Source of the DNA: Perkinsus chesapeaki
Lineage: Eukaryota > Perkinsozoa > Perkinsida > Perkinsidae
Assembly: GCA_013115145.1 (NCBI GenBank)
Contig: JAAPAO010000232.1
Location: 1-49,309 of the forward strand
DNA: 49,309 nt
Direction of reading: 5' to 3'
Under the pieces are notes generated by a model. It saw only the letters and a list, made by a program, of their open reading frames with translations. It was not told the origin of the DNA and ran no database searches. Shown here piece by piece: positions 21,030 through 31,800 of the stretch; position 1 is the stretch's first letter, and each line of letters opens with the position of its first letter. Both the position numbers and the translations under genes were made by a program.

Positions 21030-22810
21030 ATCCTTGACTTATTGGTAGAACTAAGACCAGATGATATAATAACCGAGATCTAAAGAGGTCACCAAGAACG
21101 TCTCATGAGGGGGAATTCAAAACCGCACAAAACCTGGCGATGCTCTTTTCGAACGGGCGAGGCTCTTTCTTCAATGGAATGTGCACCTCTGCATGTTCGG
21201 TAAGAAGCTAAGACCGAGGATGAACTGCTGCCGACATCCAACGATGTTATGGTTATCGACTGCATATCATTTTAAACGCCGCACTGTGGAAACATCTATG
21301 AAAGACTGAACATGAAGTCTATAACATGCATGTTTAAACAGAGGATGAGTTATCGCTCTTCCCTTCCGTGTGTATTATCCAGCAATGCTGATGGTTCATA
21401 AATAGCCACTAGGTTTTTGACTCATACTCAACAATCATTCAAAAAATTACTTGTCATGTAATTCAATTATCATTCATTTATCTAAAGACTGCCCTGTTGT
21501 TTACTATGTTGAACCGTGTATTTACTAAGATCAAAGATCAATTTTTTAACAATGCCTTATTTGGGGTGACTGCAGAATTATTGGTAAAATTTTCATTAGT
21601 GATTATAGCAATAATTCATCGGTAACTTTTATCAGTGAATGCATGAAGGTAATAATATGCTCATTTATAGAAGACAAAAGAATATGGGGAGATTTTCGAA
21701 GATTTGGGAGACTCAGTCCAAATCCTCCTAAACGGGGTTAGTATATCAATTACCCTATCGGAGGGATAGTGATGTTTTAAAGCCTTCACGAAAAAAAGGC
21801 AAGGGACTCCTGCGTGATCACCATGAAGGACCATCCTCCTCTTTGTTGACTTTAGTTTCCGTGTTTGATGTGCCAAACGCGTATCCTGCGATAGACTACG
21901 GGAAATGGACGGCTTCGACAAATTGGTAAATAAGAGGTGTCGAAGGACGAGACAGCTAGCGCGTTCTGAGCACAGGGAAGATTCCAATCCCTCTGAGTGG
22001 TTCAATGGAGCTGTGGTAATTTACCCCTTGGTGAATGATTGCGTTTAAGTGCTACACACACTTTGAGCCAAATTGGCTTCGAACGAGCATAATCCCGATC
22101 TGATAAGGGCTCCGATATGATTGGATTGCACGGGTTCAGATATTGACTTAGAATGGCCTCGAAAAGAGTCATTGTTCAGTTGGCTTCAAAGATATAGTAC
22201 GGAATGAACCGTCAGTCCTCGCTTCCAAACCGAGAGAAGTTTTCCCCGCAAAGGTACGTAGAACTTAACCTATTCATCAGCAGGATATACTTACAACTAG
22301 TGTTATATGGCACCAGACACATGCGAAGAGTCTCTTGAATACATCATACAGAAATAGACTCACTTATGCCGGAGGCCTGACAAGAAATCTCAGCTTTGCG
22401 ACTGCAGCCCACAGTCATCAACCGGGGTCACTCGAAAGATGCACTTGACCGTGCCGCAACGTCCGGAGTTTTCGGTTAAATCGTAGCATCACCCAATGAA
22501 CTAAACGATGCCCAGACAAGATGCCGTCCCATACATGTCGTACAGTGAACAGGGCGGCTTCCTAAGAATGCTACGATATGTTGTTGGTTCATGAAGAAAG
22601 CGAGTGGGAGTTTCGAGTGTAAATTTTACAGCCATTTCCTCGGCGATATCTACAGTACTAGTTTGATATCAGTACCAGGAATACTGCTGAGGGAAAAGAT
22701 TTAGATGAGGCAAGAACGATACATGGTTCTTGGCTTACGAACCACGGCCTGTTTTTGCCTCATTTGTGTCACCCCCGACATGGTTTCGCAAATCGTGGAA
22801 CGATGCAGCT
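21030..22810. other. region without a convincing gene
   Basis: All frames are broken. A 114-codon open frame on the minus strand (22005-21661) has mixed composition, no recognised motif and no supporting splice partners. The segment 21400-21680 is AT-rich. A 12-bp perfect palindrome (AACATGCATGTT) is at about 21323-21334. A spliced-leader-like sequence is listed separately at 22058-22080. I see no transposase or reverse transcriptase remnant. Confidence 0.5.
22058..22080 (-). other. sequence resembling the dinoflagellate/Perkinsus spliced leader
   Basis: Read on the minus strand, this matches the 22-nt dinoflagellate-type spliced leader (ending TTTTGGCTCAAG) at 17 of 22 positions. It is followed directly by GTGTGTG, which could act as a splice donor. 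It may be a relict SL gene or part of a retroposed cDNA. However, it also contains a 6+1+6 palindrome (AGCCAA-A-TTGGCT), so it may belong to the palindrome class seen nearby. Confidence 0.25.
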
Positions 22811-24016
22811 TCACCATATTCTCACCTTCCATATCAGAGCCATGTCTTGAGGTCTCTTCCTCCGTTGTCGGGTACTTGGAGCTGGTTTCCTTGGTTCCAT
22901 CGAAAGATACATCATCATGGTTTCGAGATTAATATATGTATAGTAAGCACGGAAGAATGGGTGTCCCATACAGTACAGTGGTCTATCCTCTTGGACAACT
23001 AGGATGTCCAACATACACTGTGTACTGTAGCAAGTACGCAAGTAATCACCCGGTCGGATTCTAACAGGGAAAGGAAAACCGTTGGGACCATCAACAAAAT
23101 CAAAGCCTAATGTAGGAAGGTGGCGAAAAGCCCATAATTGCACCCAAACAGCACCACGCTCGTCAATAAATGCTGCTTCCTCCGTAGAAGTCGGGCTTTT
23201 CGCCTTCAGCACGTCGCAGAATCTGTAGTACTCATTAATAGTTAAATCGATAGACGTCGTTCCCGTGTCTATAAGAACATTCATGGGATCCTCCTCATGT
23301 AGATGTATGTCACGAGTGTGACCATGGATCAGAGAGTTCCCGTCGTGTCCAAACAAGTATAGGCTACTTCTGTGCGTAGTTAAATATTCAAGATCAGGGC
23401 GACGCGTTAAATTGATTCTATTGAGCTCTGCGACATCTTCTTTAGAATGGCCAAGGAAAACCGAGCCTTTCTTTTGGCTGGTAAGTGGTGCCATGTCAAC
23501 AGTATAAGACGTTTCATTGATGACCCTGAACGTCCTCAGCTGATTAATGAACGTATCCTCTTCGCCCAGAGACAGGCCCAGGACTCCCTTTGGGGCTTCG
23601 CCCCTGACTGGACTGCATGCTTCGACTATCAAACCAAACTTCATACCGGGTATGGTCAGGTCACCAAGCGAGAGAGCTGCCACGTGGTCGACGTAATGGA
23701 AGCAATCTTCATCATAATACGAGGTTGTTTTCGGTTTTTTATCTAGGATATCATCACACGGAGCTGATTTGGTGCAAAAGTAGCACCCGTCAGCTAAACC
23801 CTTGCATGATCCTTTACCATGCTTTTTCTCGTAAGCATCGCCAGACATAACATACCATCCAGGGGAACCAGAGTCTAACGTTAGCTTAACGGTTTGACCA
23901 TCTAGTACTATCACCGCGCTGTCATAGTCCAATTCAAGAGAAAAGCGGTCCAGATTACCATATGATTTTAGCGGGTAAACGGCGAATAAATAAGCCAGGA
24001 TGTATGGTATTGCCAT
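22811..24016 (-). CDS. secreted pepsin-type aspartic protease (peptidase A1)
   Basis: This is a single open exon. The minus frame is open back to 24181, but ATG 24016 is preferred because MAIPYILAYLFAVYPL is a typical signal peptide or anchor. That gives 401 residues, near the usual pepsin length with prosegment. The first catalytic Asp is in LTLDSGSPGWYV and the second in LIDTGTTSIDL. The C-terminal MGHPFFRAYYTYINLE is the pepsin-family end motif, followed by a basic tail (TRQRRKRPQD). Cys pairs (KGSCKGLADGCYFCTKSAPC) suggest an extra disulfide loop in the N-lobe. Secreted proteases of this class act in nutrition or virulence in alveolate parasites; the role here is inferred. Confidence 0.85.
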   Translation of the reverse strand: MAIPYILAYLFAVYPLKSYGNLDRFSLELDYDSAVIVLDGQTVKLTLDSGSPGWYVMSGDAYEKKHGKGSCKGLADGCYFCTKSAPCDDILDKKPKTTSYYDEDCFHYVDHVAALSLGDLTIPGMKFGLIVEACSPVRGEAPKGVLGLSLGEEDTFINQLRTFRVINETSYTVDMAPLTSQKKGSVFLGHSKEDVAELNRINLTRRPDLEYLTTHRSSLYLFGHDGNSLIHGHTRDIHLHEEDPMNVLIDTGTTSIDLTINEYYRFCDVLKAKSPTSTEEAAFIDERGAVWVQLWAFRHLPTLGFDFVDGPNGFPFPVRIRPGDYLRTCYSTQCMLDILVVQEDRPLYCMGHPFFRAYYTYINLETMMMYLSMEPRKPAPSTRQRRKRPQDMALIWKVRIW

Positions 24017-24332
24017 GCTATCGAGAATGCAATGCAATCTGTTACTGGAAGAGACCGCTAGTGGAAACCCGCGAGAGCTCGAAAATTGAGGAGACGGAGC
24101 TCGCCCGCCGCGTGTCGCTGTAGCTAGGCGGGAATCCAGTGACTGGATGCAAGTGCGCGCCATCGACGCGGACCGGATCAAGGCTCTCCATATGCAGGAC
24201 CTAGGAGCACCAGGATGGCCTTTAGAATTTTCCTGGAATTTACTCCGTCTTTCGGGTCTTCTGAAGTCCCTAGGCTCCTGGGAGTGATGAAGCCCTATCT
24301 TTATCAGTCATGCACACGAAGTGTTTCGGTCA

Positions 24333-24925
24333 TCGTGATTCACGAATTTGAAGCTGAATACTTCGACCAGTTTAACCGGTCACGTAGTAGACAAAATTCC
24401 TCTGAGGAATAGGGATCGCCGACACTGCATCTCGTGAGCATCTCAAAAGTGAAAGCTGGTCCGAAGGTATTGAAAAATCGACGGACAACAAACACAGAGA
24501 ACTCCGTCGCATGCGTTCATGGCATATTACAAATAGTGAGATTCACGTGGAGCAAGAAAGATATGGATGTAGAGAACCCCCACACGGAGGGGATCTGGTC
24601 CCTGATAAAAGCACCATCATACCAGGCATATGGCCCCATGAGGGTGGATCTTCCGGGAAGATCTTGGGAAGATTCTTCCCAGGTTGGAAAGGGAGAAGAA
24701 AAGAGGTTAAAAGAGATGTGGAGAGCCTTACGTGAGAACCAAACAACTAACCGGCGGTTAGTTGTTTGGTTATCACGGCGGTTAGTAACCACCGATTCAG
24801 AGCCCAGTGAGTCACTGGCAGTGGACCGGTGGATCTACATTAGCTGAGTAAAGATGCTTTTGAACCGGAGGTCTCTGAACCTTGACGCCCCGCAACGTTG
24901 ATAGAAGGCTGAGGAACGGTTCCTC
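24333..24925. repeat. cluster of short perfect palindromes, mostly with a one-base centre
   Basis: Perfect inverted repeats occur at 24333-24345 (arms 6), 24396-24410 (7), 24647-24663 (8), 24665-24681 (8), 24737-24771 (17), 24804-24818 (7) and 24911-24925 (7). Each has a single unpaired centre base (G or T). Further ones are CGCATGCG at 24508-24515 and the stem CGACGGA/TCCGTCG at 24479-24485 and 24503-24509. The short ORFs here are broken and mirror the palindromes, so I call no gene. The transcript or single strand would fold into a row of hairpins. It lies between the aspartic protease 5' end and the cyclase 3' end. Confidence 0.75.
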
Positions 24926-25885
24926 GGGAACCCATACTACTGATGTCTATGTGACTTGTGTAGTCCGCTCGCTATACTGTGACGAGAAGGTCTGTTTATA
25001 CCAACGACTCTGTTTTACCAAGTACTGGCCTTCGCCTTGACCTTCATCTCTTTTTATATGGTTGACGCTGCTCGTAATGTATAATTAGCGTGAAGCCTAA
25101 CGAACCATTACGAGTCGTAAGAGTCTCTCATCTGCTACTCCCCTCCTCAAGGATCCAGAGTTCACATATTCCACCGCGTTCTTTCGTATCATGGATATTG
25201 TGTTCATGTTGGATCATGTCATGGACATGGTCTTCATGGGAATACTTGGTGATATCTACAACCCTCGAGTCATTAAACTCTGCACTGCTATTCTAGTAGC
25301 ATCGGTTCAGTGTACATTCGATTTGCGTGTTGTCTTTTTTACTTTACCTGTACTCAAGTTGAGTAACTCAACTATTCTTTTACTATGTCGTCAACGCATG
25401 CAACGAAATTTCTCAATCAGTTGTACGGCCAGTGCTTGCTCAGGTTATGAGAAGTTATCTTGGACCTTCCCACTGAGTGGGCCCCACTACGGTATCATTT
25501 GTAGTAGTCTTTGGACGTCGGTTACATAATGACTTTGGCTTTATTAACGATAGCTTTTTTCAGCGACGATAGATAAATGGTGATCGCGATGACACTCATC
25601 ACACCAACAGTAGTATTTGTCATCATGAGGGTAGTTACCTCCTAAAGACCCTCGAGAAGGCCCCTGCACGATAACGTATGAGAATTATACCACAGAGTCG
25701 AAGTCCGTATTGTGTATTGTCTGGATATGTTTTAACGTATACGTTGGCATCTTGCGCCCAGTACATGTGTCTTGCGCTGCGTGACATGTCTAACTGAACT
25801 CGACACTTCTCCATCATGAGTCGTAATAATCAATTCATACGATTTGGCTTTCATGCATAACACATACAATATAATGGAACGCTAA
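24926..25885. other. mostly unassigned; one hydrophobic open frame
   Basis: A plus-strand frame at about 25150-25529 encodes a hydrophobic stretch (RIMDIVFMLDHVMDMVFMGI, then VIKLCTAILVASVQ) that could be an exon of a membrane protein or a decayed fragment. No start, end or family can be supported. The rest of the interval contains no open frame I would defend and no RNA gene. Confidence 0.3.
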
Positions 25886-28800
25886 CTACATAACGGTCTC
25901 GAACAAACCACTAGGAAGCTTCTTGTCAGATATCTCATAGAGCTTTAACTGCTTGCACACAACACCCTGCTGGCTGCTGAGCGCGAGTGACTTGTCTGCC
26001 AAAACGAAGGTGCGCTGCACTATATCCTGACGCGTTTTCAATTGCTTACTAGAATCATCGGGTACGAGGATTTCTATAGCTTTATGGAAGCGGAATCTGT
26101 GTTTGCCGGGGAAGTGGTGTGTGAGGTACCTTACAAGGATGCATATACCTCAGTTGGACACCCATAGAGAAAAGTATCTTGAAAATACCCTTCAAATGCT
26201 GAATGTTTTATTTAAGGTAACTAATGATTAATAACTGATTATCAAACTTCCCACTGATAACATATCGTAGGCGAAATTGATGTCGCACAGAGTTACAAGC
26301 GAGAAGTTCCGGCAATACTGAGCTACGCCGATTACTTCGAAAAGAGTTTATCGAAATAAAACGGAATACAACAACTATACAAGGGAAGAGCTTCTAGTCG
26401 AAGAAGAGCGGTTGCAGGAGGCTAGGGGATGCTCATCTAAAAATACCCACCCTCTCAATGAACTCGATGCGACTATCTTCCCAGGGAGACCTGCTGCCTC
26501 TACTTGATTCGCAATCATAACGTCAACCCCAAAGATGTCATAATTGATCTTGGTTGTTGCTGAAAACGACCAAACGTTGGCTGAGCGTTTGCAGAGTTAA
26601 TGTACCAATGACGCCACCGACGAACTTTCCTATATGTAAACCGATCCTCATCTCTAGATTCGGTGCGGCCATCTCGGTACGCACAGTTAGTAGAGCTTCG
26701 ATCATGGCGCGCGCGAACGCCACCATGTGGTCAGCTGACTGGACCTGTGGGCCGAGAACTCGAACCTTTGGGATAAGGCCATGTATATCGCAACGTTAAA
26801 TGTGGAACAGCTGTTCCACAGGAGTTTCATAGGACCCAACGGTTTAAGTACTTTGTCGACATCCTTTTTGGGCACGGTGCTCGCCACATAAGCATCTCCG
26901 ATTGTATGCACCTGATACTGGGATATCGCATTGTGAAGTACCGTCCGTGACCAAGATAGAATGCAGCAGAAGTACTCCTACTGAGTAACAAGCTGGGTAC
27001 CAGCCTGTCACAGGGTCCCTGTGTCCCACATGCTTACTTTATAAATCCCGTAGGAGTCCGATAAGTGATCGAACCGTGAGAACAGGTCAGTAAGCAGGGA
27101 TACGACCCGCTCCGCCGGTTCGTGTGTCGCAAATGCTGTATAGTTGCAAATATCAGCAAACATTATGGTCATATTTTTGAACAGTGATGCTGTATGCTTA
27201 TCAGCCAGGTAATCTTCAAGTGCCTGAGGGAAGTTCGAGTACTGTGGCTGCTTATACGTGCTCTCATTCTCAAACCTACAGACGGTGGCATGAATTCGGA
27301 TAATAACCTCTGGGCTCGCTTCTGCCATCTGTGAAGTGCGATATCTGCCAAGTAGATCCTCCTCTCCCAGGATTCCATCATCCTCGCCATGAGAAGATTG
27401 ACCAGGCCGAATGGAAGTAGAAAGAAGGAAACCTGCTGTGCAATACACGAGACGCGGCAAATTTGGTAGCACTACCCTGAGGGTAACATCTGGATCAATA
27501 CGATCACCGTAGTTCCAGAGTGTCATTACGGTGGTTAACACTAGTATATTGGTGAAGAACAGGTGCTTGAAAAGCATACCCGCATTGAAGTTTATGATAG
27601 TTATCCAAACGGACAACTCCAGGCAACTGGTGACTAAATGGTACCTAAACATAGCCTCTTGATACATCGACATGACTCCTTTTATTACGAGGCGTCGGGT
27701 GGCAGTTGACTATTCGCCGACGCGCTCGAATGTGGATTAGTTGGTTCGTTTTCATCCAGGAATAAAAAGACCCACGCCATGGTTACTCCGGTACCCAGTA
27801 CATAGACTCCAACCGTAGCTAATCGAAGGATAGAGGCAGGAACGATGCCCCGCGCGGTATACAGGGCGTAGAGGACCAACAGTAGGGCAGACAACACCAG
27901 ACGCGTACCCAACACGCGAGGCAGCAGAACTGGAGGTTGTTGAGAGACAGCGGCAAGTTCGATTGTATGAACCAAGTAAGTTATCAGGAGAATCAGCAGT
28001 AGCGTTTTACTACGGGTGGAAGCAATGAATCCACGAAGACGCTGGGCGCGAAACGTAGACTCGTCGGCAGCATGACGAAACTCCAGTGTAACAACATTTA
28101 CTTTATCCCAGTCCAACTTTGTCTGCCCAACGGAGGATTCTTTGATGATTCCCTGATTGCCACTGTGTCGTCTCAGCGTTTCGACCGCCTGCATGAGATC
28201 ACGAGACTTGTCCAGTCCCATTGGAACACCGCCACGAAGTTTGTGCTGTGAAGGTGGCGCGGGTGCCAAGTTGTCAGCGCTGCCTGATAAGCCTTCAGTG
28301 CGATCGCGCTCGACTGAGAACCGCTTGAGTACAGTAACCAGGTTCTTCACGGGTGCTGAAAAGCTACGTATAGAAGAGGCTCCGGTACTCGCTTGAGATG
28401 GCCGCCGAAACGGTTCTACTCTGCCCGTCTTCTCAGCAGTGTCTCCTGATGCCCTAGCCCTCGCCGATGCCCTAGGAGACATCACTCCTGCATCCATCGA
28501 ATGTGGGGAGCCAATCACACGCGTCACATCGTAAGTAATCATCATCCCTTTCCCTTTCACGGAGGTCGCACGCTGGTTAAAGTGGAGGCTTGACGAGAGC
28601 TCTAAGAGCTCCCGTGTGTTTGCTGAGATATGAACCCGCCCAGGGTTCGCGGTGGATTTCATCCGAGAGGCAGTATTGATAGTGTCACCGAATATGCAAA
28701 ATTGCGGTCTTTTCGATCCTACGACACCAGAAATTACGGGACCAGTGTGAATGCCGATCTTCATAACCAAAGCGATCGAAGTCTCCTCAGAGACTCCATC

Positions 28801-31800
28801 GACTGCTGGACCGCCTAAGACATTTGTGTAAGCCGTATTCTCTAGTATGTCGAGACCCAGGAGAACGGCACGGAAAGCATCTGTTGATACTTCTTTTTCA
28901 GATGCGTTAGTGTCCGGATTCAACCCACTGCATACAACGTATGACTCCGAAACCGTTTCAAGCTTAGTCAAGGCGTGGATAAACACCAGCCTGTCAATGC
29001 TGCTGAACAACGTATGCATCATTGTGATCAGCTGCTTCGGATCCAGTACGGCAACAAGCTGGGGGAAACCAGCGATATCACAAAACAGCACAGTTGCGTC
29101 ACCACAGTGGCGAGCAAACGTTCCGATCTCCAAAACAGATCCGGACTTGGAATTGTCCCCTAGAGCAGTCCTCCTCGACCGAGTCAGTTGAGGTCGAGAC
29201 TTGGGTTCAGGTAGAGGCACAATATCTTGGTTATTTTCGATAATAGATTTGACAACAAACGTAGGAAGCATGTTATTAAGAACTTCCTTACTCCTCGCCT
29301 GCTCCAGACTTGAATTCATCGAGACTAAGTAATGGCTCCTCAGATCGAGCTCGGTCTGATAGCCAATAGTCGCGCTGATCGCTGTCAATCCAAGGACCAT
29401 TGGGAGGTAATCCATGAGCTGGCAAAAGCTATTCAAGTCGACTCCACATGACCGGGAATAAATAATTTCAATACCATCACCTCGATGTATGTTTACCCGG
29501 CGTAGTAGATGCAAGCAAATAAAAAAGATGCAGTGTACAGATGATATAGCGAGAGCCTTGGGAAAAGGAATACGGATAACAATGAAGATGAGAAAGGGAA
29601 TGCAGGGAACCATGTGAGCATCGTCCATTTCAGTTACACTCCTCCTGATGTAAAAGATCAAAATGGGTACCAACGCCGTGAATATCGTGATTCCGGTATA
29701 ATGCCTACAATAGAAGTACGTCTTCGTTGCTCTATATATGATACCACCAGATATCAGTATAAATAGCTGTACCGCTAGGCGGCCGATTGTAAGGGAATCT
29801 TGTACGAGGTCTTGTAGAAGCCAGAGAACAAATACAGGGAGTATGATGCAACGGATGAAGGCCTGCATCTGTTTTACTGCTTCCGTATGTGCATGGATAA
29901 CAAATCGGGATTCCGTAGCCAAGTTCTTGAATTCAAGCGTTCTGGGATTGACCTGCATCATCGTCTGCTGCGCAGCAATCTCATTAGTGGTTAAGGAACC
30001 CTCCGAGACAAACCGACTTCTTCGTAAGACGGTCCGACGGAACCTTAAGGTGTTCGAAACTATCTTGCGTACAGGAATTCGTCGAGTCCAACTGAATAGA
30101 TATTCATCATCATCGTCACTTTGGGCTCGAGCAACGACGTCAAGACTACTAGCCCCGCTATTTGCAGGGGACGACGTTGCCTGATGATAACGCTCTTTGA
30201 ATTCTTGAACGATGTGCGCAACGCCTCTTCTAGTCCACGCGTGGGGAACAGTTGCAAGCCAGCGTTGCAGTTTCACCACTGGTGTTGCAGGTATCCAGCA
30301 GAATATGCACGAGCGGGATGCCATGCCAGAAACTACGCCTACTCCCAACGAAAATAGGAGAAGGATCCAGGTTAGGGCATAACCAGTAGCGAGTAACTGC
30401 GCCAAATTTGAAGCATCCACCATCGGACGTCTGACATAAATATACACACTGAGTAGAGGTGCGAATGCAACCACAGACAAGATACAACAAAGCAGGAATG
30501 CGGCGGTCGTCTGATTGCAGAAAACCAGAAGTGTAACATTTGCCACAATGATCACCGAGTAGTACACAAGGGTGCCGATGTAGGCATACCCTACAACCTT
30601 TCCATTGGAAGTTAAAGAGAAGGAATATCTCATACTTACTGAGGCCGCGAAGTACGTGAACCCTGCGTAGAATGCTGCCCTTACCATCCAAGCAATGAAT
30701 TTACGAGCATTGAATGAAATGGATCGGCGTCCTTCTATGTAAACCAAAGGGCAGTGCAGACAGAGCCAACGCGGAAGTGTGATATCTGTTGCCCCTAAAA
30801 GTATGATGGGCATGGATGTCCAAAGGACATTGTAAGACATTAGGATCCAGGACTCGTACAGCGAGGTGCCTGTGTAGGCATTGGACATGGCAAAATAGAC
30901 GTTCGGGAGGATGAGATAAATGTTCTTGAAAAACGAATACAGTATCACCAATGAAATTCGGTTATAGCAGTCTCGACCATGTACTAGCAGCAACTCCCCC
31001 AAATGGTAGAAGGTTGCCAGCGAGTAATCGGACGCCCTTACAGCTTGCATGCCCTCGCTGCCTATGATTCCTACGCCTATGTCAGCGATCTTGAGCATAG
31101 GGACATCATTCGCACCATCACCGATAGTCAATATCGTGCAAGAGCCGGTTTTCTTTACAAGCTGAGCGAGTAATGCCTTCTGTGCAGGCGATGTACGACA
31201 CGCAACAACGCGTTCTGCACGAATTAATATATTTGCCAAAGTTGCCAAATTCCTCCTGGAAGTTGCGAAATATACAAGCACTGGACCGTCTAAAACGATA
31301 CAAGGGGACTTCGCCACCTCATCTGATATCTCCCCGTGCATGAATTTCTGGAACTCTGATCTTTTTGCATCTACAATGTCGTCCGGAGTGGCTTCTGATG
31401 ATGTGCACTCCGGCTGGTGACTCAGATTCAACAGACGTGGTTCCTCAGGGAAGATCCCCGTACTCCGAGCAATATTCAGGGCCGTCTCATATCGATCACC
31501 GGTCAGCATCCAGACTTTGACGCCAGCGCTCAGTAGTCGAGAGACTGTAGCGAGTACGCCGCCTTGCACTTTATCTTCAACTGCTGTGGCGCCGATAACG
31601 ATTAGGTCCCTCTCGAACTTCTCGGCAATCCGTGCGAGTCGATTTGCGCGGTTCGTTATGGAGTGCCTCGCTTCTTTGGCACTTTCGAGATACTCGGTGG
31701 TCTCATCCACGCTGAGATGGCGCGCAGCGATCATGAGTGTCCGATGACCCATTGAGGCGAAATCCTCAATATGCAAGACGGTTGTGTCGGCTACATCTTC

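Noticed and set aside
24017-24181. A longer N-terminus for the aspartic protease
   Set aside because: The longer frame starts at a non-ATG codon. ATG 24016 opens a good signal peptide.
24517-24847. Overlapping open frames on both strands
   Set aside because: Frames on the two strands mirror each other because the DNA is palindromic. Composition is not coding-like.
30230-30691. A 153-codon minus frame inside the cyclase
   Set aside because: It is a shadow frame over the conserved P4-ATPase transmembrane region.
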